Shown here in pieces: positions 43,130 to 52,097 of a stretch of 64,000 nt of DNA (position 1 is its first letter; each line of letters opens with the position of its first letter). The notes under the pieces are model-generated. The model did no database searches. It was not told the DNA's origin and worked only from the letters and a program-made list of their open reading frames with translations. Position numbers and translations under genes: made by a program. Source of the DNA: Acetatifactor sp. (GTDB taxonomy: Bacteria; Bacillota; Clostridia; Lachnospirales; Lachnospiraceae); the NCBI GenBank assembly GCA_024693365.1, contig JAILLF010000037.1:178210-242209 (forward strand), given 5' to 3'.

Positions 43130-43828
43130 ATGGATGGACAAGGACCATATACTGACGAGCGGGCGGCGCTCCTTATGAAGCAAAGAAAAGAATTGCTCGC
43201 ACTTCGGAGCCGTGACGTCGGCGATAACATGAAGTGGATTTTTTGGCTGACGATCATCTCTACGTTGGCGAATTTTTTTGTTACGATGGAAGCAATGCTG
43301 ATCGTGTTTGGCGTGATCAGATATGGTAACTTCATGGAGATTTCAGCCATTGCGGCTACGGTCGTCGTTGTGCTCTGCGCAGTCTTTTATGCCGTGAAGC
43401 TGCTTGCGCTGAAGTGCCATTCGGAATCCTTTTATTATGCGGGAATTCTATATGGCATTTGTCAATTGATGAGCATGGCAAAGAATTCCATCGAAGATTA
43501 CTCGGCGATGGCCCTGGTTTCCATTGTTTATGCCGTTTTGCAGATTTTACAACTGAGATTCTTTGTGGACGGCGCGACCTCGAGCCTAAAGGAAGTGAAC
43601 AGGAACGTTGAGCTCGGATGGATCTCCTTCTGGAAATTATACGTGAAGGTGTTGTACGCCATGATCCTTTCCGCAGTTTGCATCTTCGTCCCGATCATTA
43701 ACCTGATCGCGGTACTTGCACTGGCGATCATTGGCGTCATTTCCGTCGTGCTGGCCATCTGGCAAATCATTTTGATCTGGCAGACGGGGGCCGCGTTGCA
43801 AAACTATGCGGCACTGGCTTTGAGATGA
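43130..43828 (+). CDS. Integral membrane protein, trio member 3 (unknown function)
   Basis: 232 residues. The N-terminal 35 residues are hydrophilic and cytoplasmic, then about six helices follow. The block TSSLKEVNRNVELGWISFWKLYVKVLYA aligns in position with the E-S/R...LKW..W block of members 1 and 2, but similarity is weaker. Two long C-terminal helices (FVPIINLIAVLALAIIGVIS and VVLAIWQIILIWQTG) are extra. A ribosome site GGGAGAGGAG lies 13 bases upstream. folA begins 31 bases later. Confidence 0.77.
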   Translation: MDGQGPYTDERAALLMKQRKELLALRSRDVGDNMKWIFWLTIISTLANFFVTMEAMLIVFGVIRYGNFMEISAIAATVVVVLCAVFYAVKLLALKCHSESFYYAGILYGICQLMSMAKNSIEDYSAMALVSIVYAVLQILQLRFFVDGATSSLKEVNRNVELGWISFWKLYVKVLYAMILSAVCIFVPIINLIAVLALAIIGVISVVLAIWQIILIWQTGAALQNYAALALR

Positions 43829-43859
43829 ATGGAGACGTACGCATGAAGGAGGAAAAAGA

Positions 43860-44354
43860 ATGAACCTGATCGTGGCAGTAGACAACAATTGGGCCATTGG
43901 CAATAAGAATAAGCTTTTGGTGTCAATTCCCAATGACATGAAGCATTTTCGGGAGGAGACAACGGGGAAGGTCGTGGTGCTTGGAAGGAAGACGCTGGAT
44001 ACGTTTCCGCAGGGGCAGCCTTTGAAAAACCGCGTGAATATTATTCTTTCCAGAAATGCAAGGCATGAGGTGAAGGGAGCCCTTACGGTGCATTCCGTGG
44101 AGGAGCTTTTGGAGGAACTAAAGAAATATGACGACAAGGACGTTTACGTGATTGGCGGGGACAGCGTATACAAACAGCTGCTGCCGTATTGCAACGTGGC
44201 GCACGTGACAAAGATCGACCATGAATATGAGGCGGATACGTACTTTCCAAATCTGGACAAGGATCCAGAGTGGGAGATCACTGCGGACAGTGATGAGCAG
44301 ACGTATTTTGACCTGCCGTATCAGTTTTTGAAGTACGAGAGGATTAAGCGATAG
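43860..44354 (+). CDS. folA: Dihydrofolate reductase
   Basis: 164 residues, the standard size. It reduces dihydrofolate to tetrahydrofolate with NADPH. Seen: LIVAVDNNWAIGNKNKLL (start and Met20-type loop, here with N-K-N), IPNDMKHFREET (the acidic substrate-binding residue is Asp in PND), VVVLGRKTLDTFP and VIGGDSVYKQLLP (NADPH binding). AAGGAGG precedes ATG 43860. It forms the metabolic pair with thyA. Confidence 0.96.
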   Translation: MNLIVAVDNNWAIGNKNKLLVSIPNDMKHFREETTGKVVVLGRKTLDTFPQGQPLKNRVNIILSRNARHEVKGALTVHSVEELLEELKKYDDKDVYVIGGDSVYKQLLPYCNVAHVTKIDHEYEADTYFPNLDKDPEWEITADSDEQTYFDLPYQFLKYERIKR

Positions 44355-44381
44355 AAAATACTTTTAGGAGAACTTTGAGGG

Positions 44382-45866
44382 ATGCTTTTTAATTCAACTG
44401 AGTTTCTGTTCTTCTTTCCCATAGTGCTTGCAGCATATCTCGCGATGCCAAAGAAAGCCAGGATTCCCTGGCTTTTGCTCGCGAGCTATTTTTTTTATGG
44501 CTGTTGGAATTATAAGTATTTGACGCTGATTCTGTTTTCGACCGTGGTCACGTACGCGTCGGCTCGTTTCCTGGAAAAGAGTTCCTCCGTCAAAACGAAA
44601 AAATGGATTCTGGGACTTGGCATCTCGGCCAATCTGTGTGTCCTGTTTTTCTTTAAGTATCTGGACTTTGCATTCATGAACGTAAACCGCCTGCTTCGGG
44701 TAATCCACGTGAATCCCGTGGCAAATCCCTTTGATTTTCTTCTGCCGGTGGGCATTTCCTTCTTTACGTTTCAGGCCGTTGGTTACGTAATCGACGTCTA
44801 TCGCGGGGATGTGCCGGCGGAAAAGAATTTTATCAAATATGCTTTGTTTGTCAGCTTCTTTCCGCAGCTGGTGGCGGGGCCCATCGAACGAAGCAAGAAT
44901 CTTCTGGGTCAGATCAAGGCACTGGAAGAGAAGCGGACCTGGACGAAGGACGGTCTGGTCTCCGGCCTTGGCATGATGTTGTGGGGCCTGTTTATGAAGA
45001 TGGTGATCGCTGACAGGGTGGCGATCTTTGTGGATGAGGTTTTTGCCAATACCTACGCGGCCGGGACGATGGAGATGATTGCTGCCGCCATAGGCTTTTC
45101 CCTGCAGATCTATGCAGATTTCGCCGGATATTCGGCTGTCGCGATCGGCGCCGCAAGAATGCTGGGACTGCATTTGATGGAGAATTTTAACGTGCCTTAT
45201 TTTGCGACGAGCATCGCGGAGTTTTGGAGAAGATGGCACGTATCGCTCAGCACCTGGTTCCGGGATTACGTATATATTCCGCTGGGCGGAAACCGGAAGG
45301 GAAAGCTTAGGAAATATTTGAATCTTATGATCACGTTTCTGGTCAGCGGCCTGTGGCACGGCGCCGCCTGGAAGTTCGTCGCGTGGGGCGGGTTGCACGG
45401 TGCGTACCAGATCGCGGGAGATCTGACAAAGCCTTTGCGCAAAAAGGTGAACGAGTTCTTTGAAGTGAAGGAGGATACCTTCGGACATCGTCTGGGAAAG
45501 ATCATCGGAACGTTTCTGCTGACAACGTTTGCATGGATCTTTTTCCGCGCGGATTCCTTAAGGCTTGCGATGGATTACGTCGCGGGCATGGTGACGAAGT
45601 GGAATCCTTGGGTCTTGTTTGATGACAGTCTGTACGGCTGGGGGCTGAACCACTTTGAGATGAATCTTCTGGTCATGGCGGTGTTGGCACTTTTGGCCGT
45701 CTCCCTGCTCCGGAGCAGGAGGGGCATGGATCTGGGGCAGTATCTGCTCACGCAGAATGTCCTGTTCCGCTGGGCCGTGATGCTCGGTCTTGCGCTGCTG
45801 ATCCTTGTCTTTGGGGAATACGGCGTGGATTTTGATTCCAACAAGTTTATCTACTTTGACTTTTAG
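44382..45866 (+). CDS. MBOAT O-acyltransferase (AlgI/DltB-like)
   Basis: 494 residues with about ten to eleven membrane helices. Conserved features are the PVGISFFTFQAVGYVIDVYRG region, the FPQLVAGPIER segment, and the catalytic His in SGLWHGAAWKFVAWGGLHG. AlgI-type proteins pass acetyl groups across the membrane for O-acetylation of extracellular polysaccharide by a partner SGNH protein, which is the next gene. The start is 27 bases after folA, so it may share that transcript although unrelated in function. Not DltB itself, since dltA and dltC are absent here. Confidence 0.93.
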   Translation: MLFNSTEFLFFFPIVLAAYLAMPKKARIPWLLLASYFFYGCWNYKYLTLILFSTVVTYASARFLEKSSSVKTKKWILGLGISANLCVLFFFKYLDFAFMNVNRLLRVIHVNPVANPFDFLLPVGISFFTFQAVGYVIDVYRGDVPAEKNFIKYALFVSFFPQLVAGPIERSKNLLGQIKALEEKRTWTKDGLVSGLGMMLWGLFMKMVIADRVAIFVDEVFANTYAAGTMEMIAAAIGFSLQIYADFAGYSAVAIGAARMLGLHLMENFNVPYFATSIAEFWRRWHVSLSTWFRDYVYIPLGGNRKGKLRKYLNLMITFLVSGLWHGAAWKFVAWGGLHGAYQIAGDLTKPLRKKVNEFFEVKEDTFGHRLGKIIGTFLLTTFAWIFFRADSLRLAMDYVAGMVTKWNPWVLFDDSLYGWGLNHFEMNLLVMAVLALLAVSLLRSRRGMDLGQYLLTQNVLFRWAVMLGLALLILVFGEYGVDFDSNKFIYFDF

Positions 45867-45908
45867 CAGTAAGGCCATACGTAAGAAAAGATGGGTTAAG
45901 AGGGACGC

Positions 45909-47327
45909 ATGAAGAAGGGCAGGATATTGAAAAACATAATTTTATATGGTTTCATTGTGCTGGCAACGGTGCTTTGCATTGCCGGTGCTTATCGCGTGCT
46001 CAGCTGGAAGGACACCTCCGGATCGGACTTGTCATCGCTTTCGCAGCTTTATAACACGGAAAAGGATTTGATGGACGTGGTGTTTGTGGGGTCAAGTCAT
46101 TGCTACTGTGGCATTTATCCTCCGTATTTTTGGGAGGATGCGGGGATCGCGGCGTTTGATCTTTCCGTGTCCGCACAGGACAGAATTTCTGCATTGCATC
46201 ACTTAAAGGAGCTTTTGAAAACGCAGTCGCCCAAGGTGGTATTCTTTGACGTTTACGGGATCACTTACGCGGAACAGATGGTGGAATCCAATGAGTACCG
46301 TAACATGCTGTCCATGCGGCAGAGCGTTAATTCCATGGAGCTTGTGGCGGAGTATGCGCCGAAGGAAAAGTGGCTGGACTACTGGTTCCGTTTTCCCATC
46401 ATTCACGGCCGCTACAAGGAACTGAAGAAGACGGATTTTGTCATGTACGCCCCGAATCGTTTTGGACGCGGGGAGCTTGTGAATTTCCGCCTGAATGATT
46501 CCGGTATCGGTGAGCTCCTGAGCTTGGATGAATTTCATCCCGCGACGCTTTCTGCGGATCAGACAAATTGGCTGGAGGAGCTGACGAGGCTCTCGAAGGA
46601 AAAAGGATTTCATCTGGTATTCTACAGCGCGCCCTTTTATATCTCCCAGGAGGCGCAGGATCAAATGGATGCCGTGGCTGTCTATGCGGAGGAAGCAGGC
46701 ATTCCGATGTTTGACTTTAACCGGATGCGGGACGAGCTGGGCTTTGATTTTTATTATGACCTGCAGGATCCGGAGCACTGTAACGCAAATGGCGCAAGAA
46801 AGCTGGCGAACTTTTTTGAGGGGTATCTTGCGGAGAACGTTTCGCTTACGGATCACCGCGGCGACGAAAGGTTCTGGCAGTGGGATCAGGATCTGGAATG
46901 GTACCGGCACGTCAGCGCGCAGGATGAGCTGACGCGGGAGACGGATCCCGTGGAATATGCAAAGATTCTGGTACAGGAGAAGAATTACAAGGTCATCATC
47001 AGCCTGGAGGGAAGCGACTTCGCAAGCATAGAGGGCGTGGATTATCCCGCGGCGCTTATGGAGTTTGGAATCTCTGACGAGAAGGGCGGAAAGTGGCTGT
47101 ATGAGGACGGGAAGGCCGTAAAGGTTTTGGAGAATCAGTTGGACGCGGAACCTTATTACGTAAAGCTGAACAACACGGATACCATGCGTCTTCAGTATCA
47201 GGGGGATTATCTTTTCCCGGAGAACGTGATGATCGGCAGGCAGAGTTATTATAATAATGGACACCGGCTCCTTTTCATTGTTTATGATGAATTGCTGGAA
47301 AAGGTCGTGCACTGCGGATATTTTTAA
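45909..47327 (+). CDS. SGNH-hydrolase-like acyltransferase partner (AlgJ/AlgX/DltD-like)
   Basis: 472 residues with an N-terminal membrane anchor (about 10-30). Block I resembles GDSH as VVFVGSSHCYCGIYPP (Ser in GSSH). The C-terminal catalytic pair D-x-x-H is in DPEHCNANGARKLANFF. The domain lies outside the membrane. The last 110 residues form an extra beta-rich domain. Together with the MBOAT protein 42 bases upstream it forms a polysaccharide O-acylation pair; the glycan is unknown. Confidence 0.85.
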   Translation: MKKGRILKNIILYGFIVLATVLCIAGAYRVLSWKDTSGSDLSSLSQLYNTEKDLMDVVFVGSSHCYCGIYPPYFWEDAGIAAFDLSVSAQDRISALHHLKELLKTQSPKVVFFDVYGITYAEQMVESNEYRNMLSMRQSVNSMELVAEYAPKEKWLDYWFRFPIIHGRYKELKKTDFVMYAPNRFGRGELVNFRLNDSGIGELLSLDEFHPATLSADQTNWLEELTRLSKEKGFHLVFYSAPFYISQEAQDQMDAVAVYAEEAGIPMFDFNRMRDELGFDFYYDLQDPEHCNANGARKLANFFEGYLAENVSLTDHRGDERFWQWDQDLEWYRHVSAQDELTRETDPVEYAKILVQEKNYKVIISLEGSDFASIEGVDYPAALMEFGISDEKGGKWLYEDGKAVKVLENQLDAEPYYVKLNNTDTMRLQYQGDYLFPENVMIGRQSYYNNGHRLLFIVYDELLEKVVHCGYF

Positions 47328-47329
47328 TA

Positions 47330-47358
47330 TTGACTTTTTCCGTAAAAAGGATGATAAT
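47330..47358 (+). promoter_or_regulatory. Promoter of ilvE
   Basis: -35 TTGACT (5/6), 17-bp spacer, -10 GATAAT (5/6). No T-box or other leader motif is recognisable in the 97 bases before ATG 47456. Confidence 0.7.
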
Positions 47359-47455
47359 TTATTACAAATTGGGACGTATGAGGAATCGTTCCGGACAAAG
47401 GCGGCGGCCGGTCGGCGTCTTGTCTTAAATCATTAGACGAAAAGAGGGAACCAAC

Positions 47456-48481
47456 ATGGAGAAGAAAAACATTGACTGGGGCAACATTGGCTTTGGATAC
47501 ATCCCTACGGATTATCGTTACGTATCCTATTTCAAGAACGGCGCGTGGGATGAGGGACAGCTTACCACTGATTCCAACATCGTCCTGAATGAGTGCGCAG
47601 GCGTTCTTCAATATGCTCAGACCGTGTTTGAGGGCCTGAAGGCATATACCACGGAGGATGGTCACATTGTCACCTTCCGTCCTGACCTGAACGCAGACAG
47701 ACTGGAGCAGTCCGCACAGAGACTTGAGATGCCCGTATTTCCGAAGGATCGTTTTATAGACGCGGTAAATCAGGTAGTTGCAGCGAACGAGGCATTTGTT
47801 CCTCCTTACGGCAGCGGCGCGACCCTGTACATCCGTCCTTACATGTTTGGAAGCAACCCCGTCATCGGCGTTAAGCCCGCTGACGAGTACCAGTTCAGAA
47901 TTCTGACGACTCCCGTAGGCCCTTACTTCAAGGGCGGCGCGAAGCCCATCACCATCAAGGTAAGTGATTTCGACCGTGCGGCACCTCACGGAACCGGACA
48001 CATCAAGGCCGGTTTGAACTATGCAATGAGCCTGCACGCAATCGTTACCGCTCACAAGGAAGGTTTCGACGAGAACATGTATCTTGATCCCGCAACCCGC
48101 ACGAAGGTTGAGGAGACTGGCGGTGCGAACTTCCTGTTCGTAACGAAGGAGGGCAAGGTTGTTACGCCGAAGTCTTCGAGCATTCTTCCTTCCATCACCA
48201 GAAGATCCCTTGTTTACGTTGCAAAGGAGTATCTCGGACTGGAAGCGGAAGAGAGAGAGGTTACCCTCGAGGAAGTTGCCGACATGGCAGAGTGTGGCCT
48301 TTGCGGTACCGCAGCCGTTATCTCACCCGTTGGTAAGATCGTTGACCACGGCAAGGAAATCTGCCTGCCCAGCGGCATGCAGGAAATGGGCCCCGTCACC
48401 AAGAAGCTGTATGAAACCCTCACTGGCATCCAGATGGGCCGCATCGAGGCGCCTAAGGGTTGGATTCACGTGATCAAATAA
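47456..48481 (+). CDS. ilvE: Branched-chain amino-acid aminotransferase
   Basis: 341 residues, class IV PLP aminotransferase, the last step of Leu, Ile and Val synthesis (reversible). Motifs: VFEGLKAYTTEDG near the N-terminus, the PLP lysine in HIKAGLNYAMSL (group with K in GHIKAG), and the C-terminal CGLCGTAAVISPVGKI, which binds the PLP phosphate. Length fits the longer (about 340-360 residue) branch. The foldase gene follows after 8 bases, so the two are probably on one transcript. Confidence 0.96.
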   Translation: MEKKNIDWGNIGFGYIPTDYRYVSYFKNGAWDEGQLTTDSNIVLNECAGVLQYAQTVFEGLKAYTTEDGHIVTFRPDLNADRLEQSAQRLEMPVFPKDRFIDAVNQVVAANEAFVPPYGSGATLYIRPYMFGSNPVIGVKPADEYQFRILTTPVGPYFKGGAKPITIKVSDFDRAAPHGTGHIKAGLNYAMSLHAIVTAHKEGFDENMYLDPATRTKVEETGGANFLFVTKEGKVVTPKSSSILPSITRRSLVYVAKEYLGLEAEEREVTLEEVADMAECGLCGTAAVISPVGKIVDHGKEICLPSGMQEMGPVTKKLYETLTGIQMGRIEAPKGWIHVIK

Positions 48482-48489
48482 GGGACCAT

Positions 48490-49587
48490 ATGAGAAGAAG
48501 AAAGAGATTTTTGCGGATGCTGATCAGGTGGATGCCAATCCTCCTGATCGGCATTGTTATTATTATCATAGCCGGAATTCTGTTTTCAGGATGCGGAAAG
48601 AATAAGGACGGCGTGGGGCGCGTCTTTACGAAAACGCTGGGAAAGACAGATATCTTCCGTGTCGGGGATGAGTTCTGCACAAAGCCTGAAATCATGGTGT
48701 TCCTCACGACAACGCAAAGTGAATATGAGAAGGTCTACGGGGAGCAGATTTGGAACACTTCCCTGGACGGCGTGACGCTTGAGACCTACGTAAAGGATAA
48801 GGTCCTTGAGAAGGCAGCACAAATCAAGTCCATGTATCTTCTTGCAAAGAGCAAGGAAGTCAAGCTCGACGAGCAGGAAGTGAGCTTTGCCAAGGCAGCC
48901 ACAAAGGATTACTGTGGTCAGATCAGCGCAGCGCAAAAGGAAGAGCTTGGCATCACCGAAGAATTGGTTCAGAAGCTCTTTGAAGAGTATGCCATGGCGA
49001 ACAAGGTGTATCTGGCGGTCACGGGCGACGTGAATCCGGAGATCAGCGACGACGAGGCCAGGATCGTCACGATCCAGCACGTATTGATCCGCACCAGCAG
49101 CAAGGATGCTGACGGAAACCGCGTGGAATTCATGACGGCGCAAAAGGATGCTGCCTACGAGAAGGCACAGAAGGTCCTGGAGGAAGCGAAGGCGGGAAAG
49201 AAGAGCTTTGAGGAGATCGCATCCCGCTACAGCGAGGATTCCAACCTGACGTATTCCTTTGGCAAGGGCGAGATGGATCCCGCAATCGAAGCGGTGGCAT
49301 TTCAGTTAGAGACCGATGAGATCAGCAACGTTGTGGAGAGCGAGAGCGGCTATCACGTGATCAAGTGCATCAGCACCTTCGACAGCGATGAGACGCAGGC
49401 CAACAAGAAAAAAATCCTTGAGGAGAGGCGCAATGAGGCCTTTGGATTGGAATATGACGCATTTGTGGAAGGCCTGACAAAGAAGCTGAACGAATCCGCC
49501 TGGGAAGAGGTGGGGCTTCTTCGGAACGGTTCCCTTCCCGCGGCAGACTTCTTTGACGTCTACGACAAGTTTTTCCAGACAAAATAA
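48490..49587 (+). CDS. Membrane-anchored parvulin-type peptidyl-prolyl isomerase (PrsA/SurA-like)
   Basis: 365 residues. A basic N-terminus, a membrane helix (about 15-35) ending in the lipobox-like LFSGC, then a SurA-N-type helical domain. A parvulin domain (about 195-300) is marked by IQHVLI, FEEIASRYSEDS, SFGKGEMDPAIEAVAFQL and ESGYHVIKC. The enzyme would help fold exported proteins outside the membrane. ATG 48490 with AAGGG close upstream was chosen; a frame opening earlier would start within ilvE. Anchoring could be by lipid on the Cys or by the uncleaved helix. Confidence 0.88.
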   Translation: MRRRKRFLRMLIRWMPILLIGIVIIIIAGILFSGCGKNKDGVGRVFTKTLGKTDIFRVGDEFCTKPEIMVFLTTTQSEYEKVYGEQIWNTSLDGVTLETYVKDKVLEKAAQIKSMYLLAKSKEVKLDEQEVSFAKAATKDYCGQISAAQKEELGITEELVQKLFEEYAMANKVYLAVTGDVNPEISDDEARIVTIQHVLIRTSSKDADGNRVEFMTAQKDAAYEKAQKVLEEAKAGKKSFEEIASRYSEDSNLTYSFGKGEMDPAIEAVAFQLETDEISNVVESESGYHVIKCISTFDSDETQANKKKILEERRNEAFGLEYDAFVEGLTKKLNESAWEEVGLLRNGSLPAADFFDVYDKFFQTK

Positions 49588-49625
49588 ATGATTTTCCATG
49601 TTTAATGAAAAATTTAGAAATGCGC

Positions 49626-49648
49626 AATCCCTTATGCGATAAGGGATT
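49626..49648 (+). other. Stem-loop without T-run ahead of the CIRCE operator
   Basis: AATCCCTTAT / ATAAGGGATT, a perfect 10-bp stem with loop GCG. There is no T-run after it; it could protect the 3' end of the foldase mRNA. Confidence 0.6.
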
Positions 49649-49659
49649 GAAGATAATTG

Positions 49660-49686
49660 TTAGCACTCATTCAAAATGAGTGCTAA
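49660..49686. promoter_or_regulatory. CIRCE operator (HrcA binding site) of htpG
   Basis: TTAGCACTC, 9 bases, GAGTGCTAA: both halves match the CIRCE consensus perfectly. It ends 7 bases before the -35 box of the htpG promoter. Confidence 0.96.
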
Positions 49687-49693
49687 TTTTTTA

Positions 49694-49722
49694 TTGACAT
49701 TTAAAAATGAGAGGACTACACT
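49694..49722 (+). promoter_or_regulatory. Promoter of htpG
   Basis: -35 TTGACA (perfect), 17-bp spacer, -10 TACACT (4/6). The CIRCE operator directly upstream would let HrcA block it. Confidence 0.72.
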
Positions 49723-49824
49723 AATACTTAGCGAATAAACTTAGCGCATGGCGGCTTGGGTTTGGACTTGCATTTTTCCGGCACGCGCCAGGTTCAAAAA
49801 AGATTTGAAAAGAGGTAAGGAAAC

Positions 49825-51942
49825 ATGGCAACAAAACAAGGCAGTCTTTCCATCAACAGTGAAAACATTTTTCCCATTATCAAGAAATGGCTTTATTCCG
49901 ATCATGACATTTTTTACAGAGAACTGGTGTCCAACGGATGTGATGCCGTGACGAAGCTGAAAAAGCTTGACGTAATGGGCGAGTATAGCCTTCCCGAAGG
50001 GTACAAGGCGCGCATTGACGTGATCGCGGATCCTGACAAGAAAACATTGACCTTTAAGGATAATGGTCTGGGCATGACCGCGGACGAGGTGGAGGAGTAC
50101 ATCAATCAGATCGCCTTCTCTGGTGCAACGGATTTCATCGAGAAGTACAAGGATAAGAGCAGTTCTGATCAGATCATCGGTCACTTTGGATTGGGCTTTT
50201 ATTCCGCATTTATGGTGGCTGACGAAGTACACATTGACACGCTGTCTTATAAGGATGGCGCGAAGGCCGTACACTGGGAGTGCGACGGCGGCACGGAGTT
50301 TAGCATGGAGGAAGGTGACCGCGCCGAGGTAGGCACGACGATCACGCTCTTCCTTAACGAGGATTGCCTGGAGTTCTGTAATGAGTATAAGGCGAGAGAG
50401 GTTTTGAAGAAGTATTGCTCTTTTATGCCGACGGAGATCTATCTCTCCAAGGCGGACACGAAGGAGACGCAGATCGTAAAGGAGAGCGAGCTTCTTTCTG
50501 ACGATCAGGTGATCGAGGAGATCCAGCCGGAGAAGAAGGACGATGCTGCTGATTCCGAGAAGAAGGAAGAAGAGAAGAAATTCAAGATTAAGAAGCGTCC
50601 GGAGCTGATCAATGAGACGCATCCCCTTTGGACGAAGCATCCGAATGAGTGCACCAAGGAGGAATACCAGGAGTTCTACCGCAAGGTGTTCCATGATTAC
50701 AAGGAGCCTCTGTTCTGGATCCATTTGAACATGGATTATCCATTTAACCTCAAGGGAATCCTGTACTTCCCGAAGATCAACATGGAATATGAGTCCATCG
50801 AGGGAACTATCAAATTATACAACAACCAGGTGTTTATCGCGGACAACATCAAGGAGGTTATTCCTGAGTTTTTGCTACTCTTAAAGGGCGTGATCGACTG
50901 CCCGGACCTGCCGCTGAACGTATCCCGTTCCGCACTGCAAAATGACGGCTTCGTTAAGAAGATCGCGGAGTATATCACCAAGAAGGTTGCTGACAAGCTG
51001 GCCGGCATGTGCAAGACCGAAAAGGAAGAGTACGACAAATATTGGGACGACATTGCACCCTTCATCAAGTACGGTTGCCTTAAGGATGACAAGTTCTGCG
51101 AGAAGATGAATGATTACATTCTCTTCAAGAATCTTGACGGCAAGTATTTGACCTTGCCGGAATGCCTGGAGACAAAACCGATCGATACGGAAAACGGTGA
51201 TGCTGAAAAGGCGGACGGAGAGGCTTCCGAAGGCGCTGCCAGGGATGAGAATGGCGAGAAGGTGGAAGCAGAGGTCGTAAAGGACGATGCGGAGGCTGAC
51301 GGTGAGGAGAACGCAGAGGACGAGAAGAAGGAAAAGATCGTTTACTACGTGACTGACGAACAGCAGCAGAGCCAGTATATTAACATGTTTAAGGCAGCAA
51401 AGATGGATGCGGTCATCCTGACGCACTCCATTGACCAGCCCTTCATTTCTCAGCTTGAGAGCAAGAACGAGGGCGTGAAATTCATGCGCATCGATGCCGA
51501 CGTGACTGACGCCATGAAGGCAAAGACCTCCAAGAAGGCGGAGAAGGAACTTGAGGAACAGACGGAAACCCTGGGCAAGCTCTTCCAGAAGGTTTTGAAG
51601 AAAGAGAAGCTGACCGTAAAGGTGGAGAAGCTCAAGAACAAAAAGGTTTCTTCCATGATCACGCTTTCCGAAGAAAGCCGCAGAATGGCTGACATGATGA
51701 AGATGTACTCCATGCCCGGAATGAGCATGCCCGGCATGGGAGACGAGGGTGAAACGCTGATCCTCAATGCAAATCATCCGCTGGTTCAGTACGTGACGGA
51801 GAACCAGGAGGGCGAGAATGCAAAGCTGATCTGCGAACAGCTCTATGATCTTGCGAAGCTGCAGAACGCACCTCTCGGCGCGGAGGAGATGGCGAGATTC
51901 ATTGCAAGGAGCAATGACGTCATGATGCTGCTGGCGAAATAA
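49825..51942 (+). CDS. htpG: Chaperone HtpG (Hsp90)
   Basis: 705 residues, longer than E. coli HtpG (624). The N-terminal ATPase has the Bergerat-fold motifs SNGCDAVTKL, DNGLGMT and GHFGLGFYSAFMVAD. The middle domain has NVSRSALQND, with the Arg that contacts ATP. Two charged insertions explain the length. One, around residues 228-250 (EIQPEKKDDAADSEKKEEEK), sits where eukaryotic Hsp90 has its charged linker. The other, about 448-504, is acidic and lies in the middle domain. A Met-rich stretch (about 630-640) precedes the C-terminal dimerisation part. Its promoter carries CIRCE, so it belongs to the HrcA heat-shock regulon here. A terminator follows. Confidence 0.96.
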   Translation: MATKQGSLSINSENIFPIIKKWLYSDHDIFYRELVSNGCDAVTKLKKLDVMGEYSLPEGYKARIDVIADPDKKTLTFKDNGLGMTADEVEEYINQIAFSGATDFIEKYKDKSSSDQIIGHFGLGFYSAFMVADEVHIDTLSYKDGAKAVHWECDGGTEFSMEEGDRAEVGTTITLFLNEDCLEFCNEYKAREVLKKYCSFMPTEIYLSKADTKETQIVKESELLSDDQVIEEIQPEKKDDAADSEKKEEEKKFKIKKRPELINETHPLWTKHPNECTKEEYQEFYRKVFHDYKEPLFWIHLNMDYPFNLKGILYFPKINMEYESIEGTIKLYNNQVFIADNIKEVIPEFLLLLKGVIDCPDLPLNVSRSALQNDGFVKKIAEYITKKVADKLAGMCKTEKEEYDKYWDDIAPFIKYGCLKDDKFCEKMNDYILFKNLDGKYLTLPECLETKPIDTENGDAEKADGEASEGAARDENGEKVEAEVVKDDAEADGEENAEDEKKEKIVYYVTDEQQQSQYINMFKAAKMDAVILTHSIDQPFISQLESKNEGVKFMRIDADVTDAMKAKTSKKAEKELEEQTETLGKLFQKVLKKEKLTVKVEKLKNKKVSSMITLSEESRRMADMMKMYSMPGMSMPGMGDEGETLILNANHPLVQYVTENQEGENAKLICEQLYDLAKLQNAPLGAEEMARFIARSNDVMMLLAK

Positions 51943-51950
51943 GATAAGGA

Positions 51951-51987
51951 TGCGAGGGCTTTTCATACAGGCCCTCGCATTTTTTTA
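51951..51987 (+). terminator. htpG terminator
   Basis: Perfect 9-bp stem TGCGAGGGC / GCCCTCGCA followed by seven T. Confidence 0.95.
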
Positions 51988-51988
51988 C

Positions 51989-52017
51989 TTGCCCAAAGCG
52001 AGAAATAATGGTATGAT
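51989..52017 (+). promoter_or_regulatory. Promoter of the SH3-domain gene
   Basis: -35 TTGCCC, 17-bp spacer, -10 TATGAT. Confidence 0.6.
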
Positions 52018-52097
52018 AGATTGAGATTTGTGGAATTACTACATGAAATTAAAGCGATGTTTTAGGGCGTGACCCTAAAATGGAATAGGAGGCAGGA

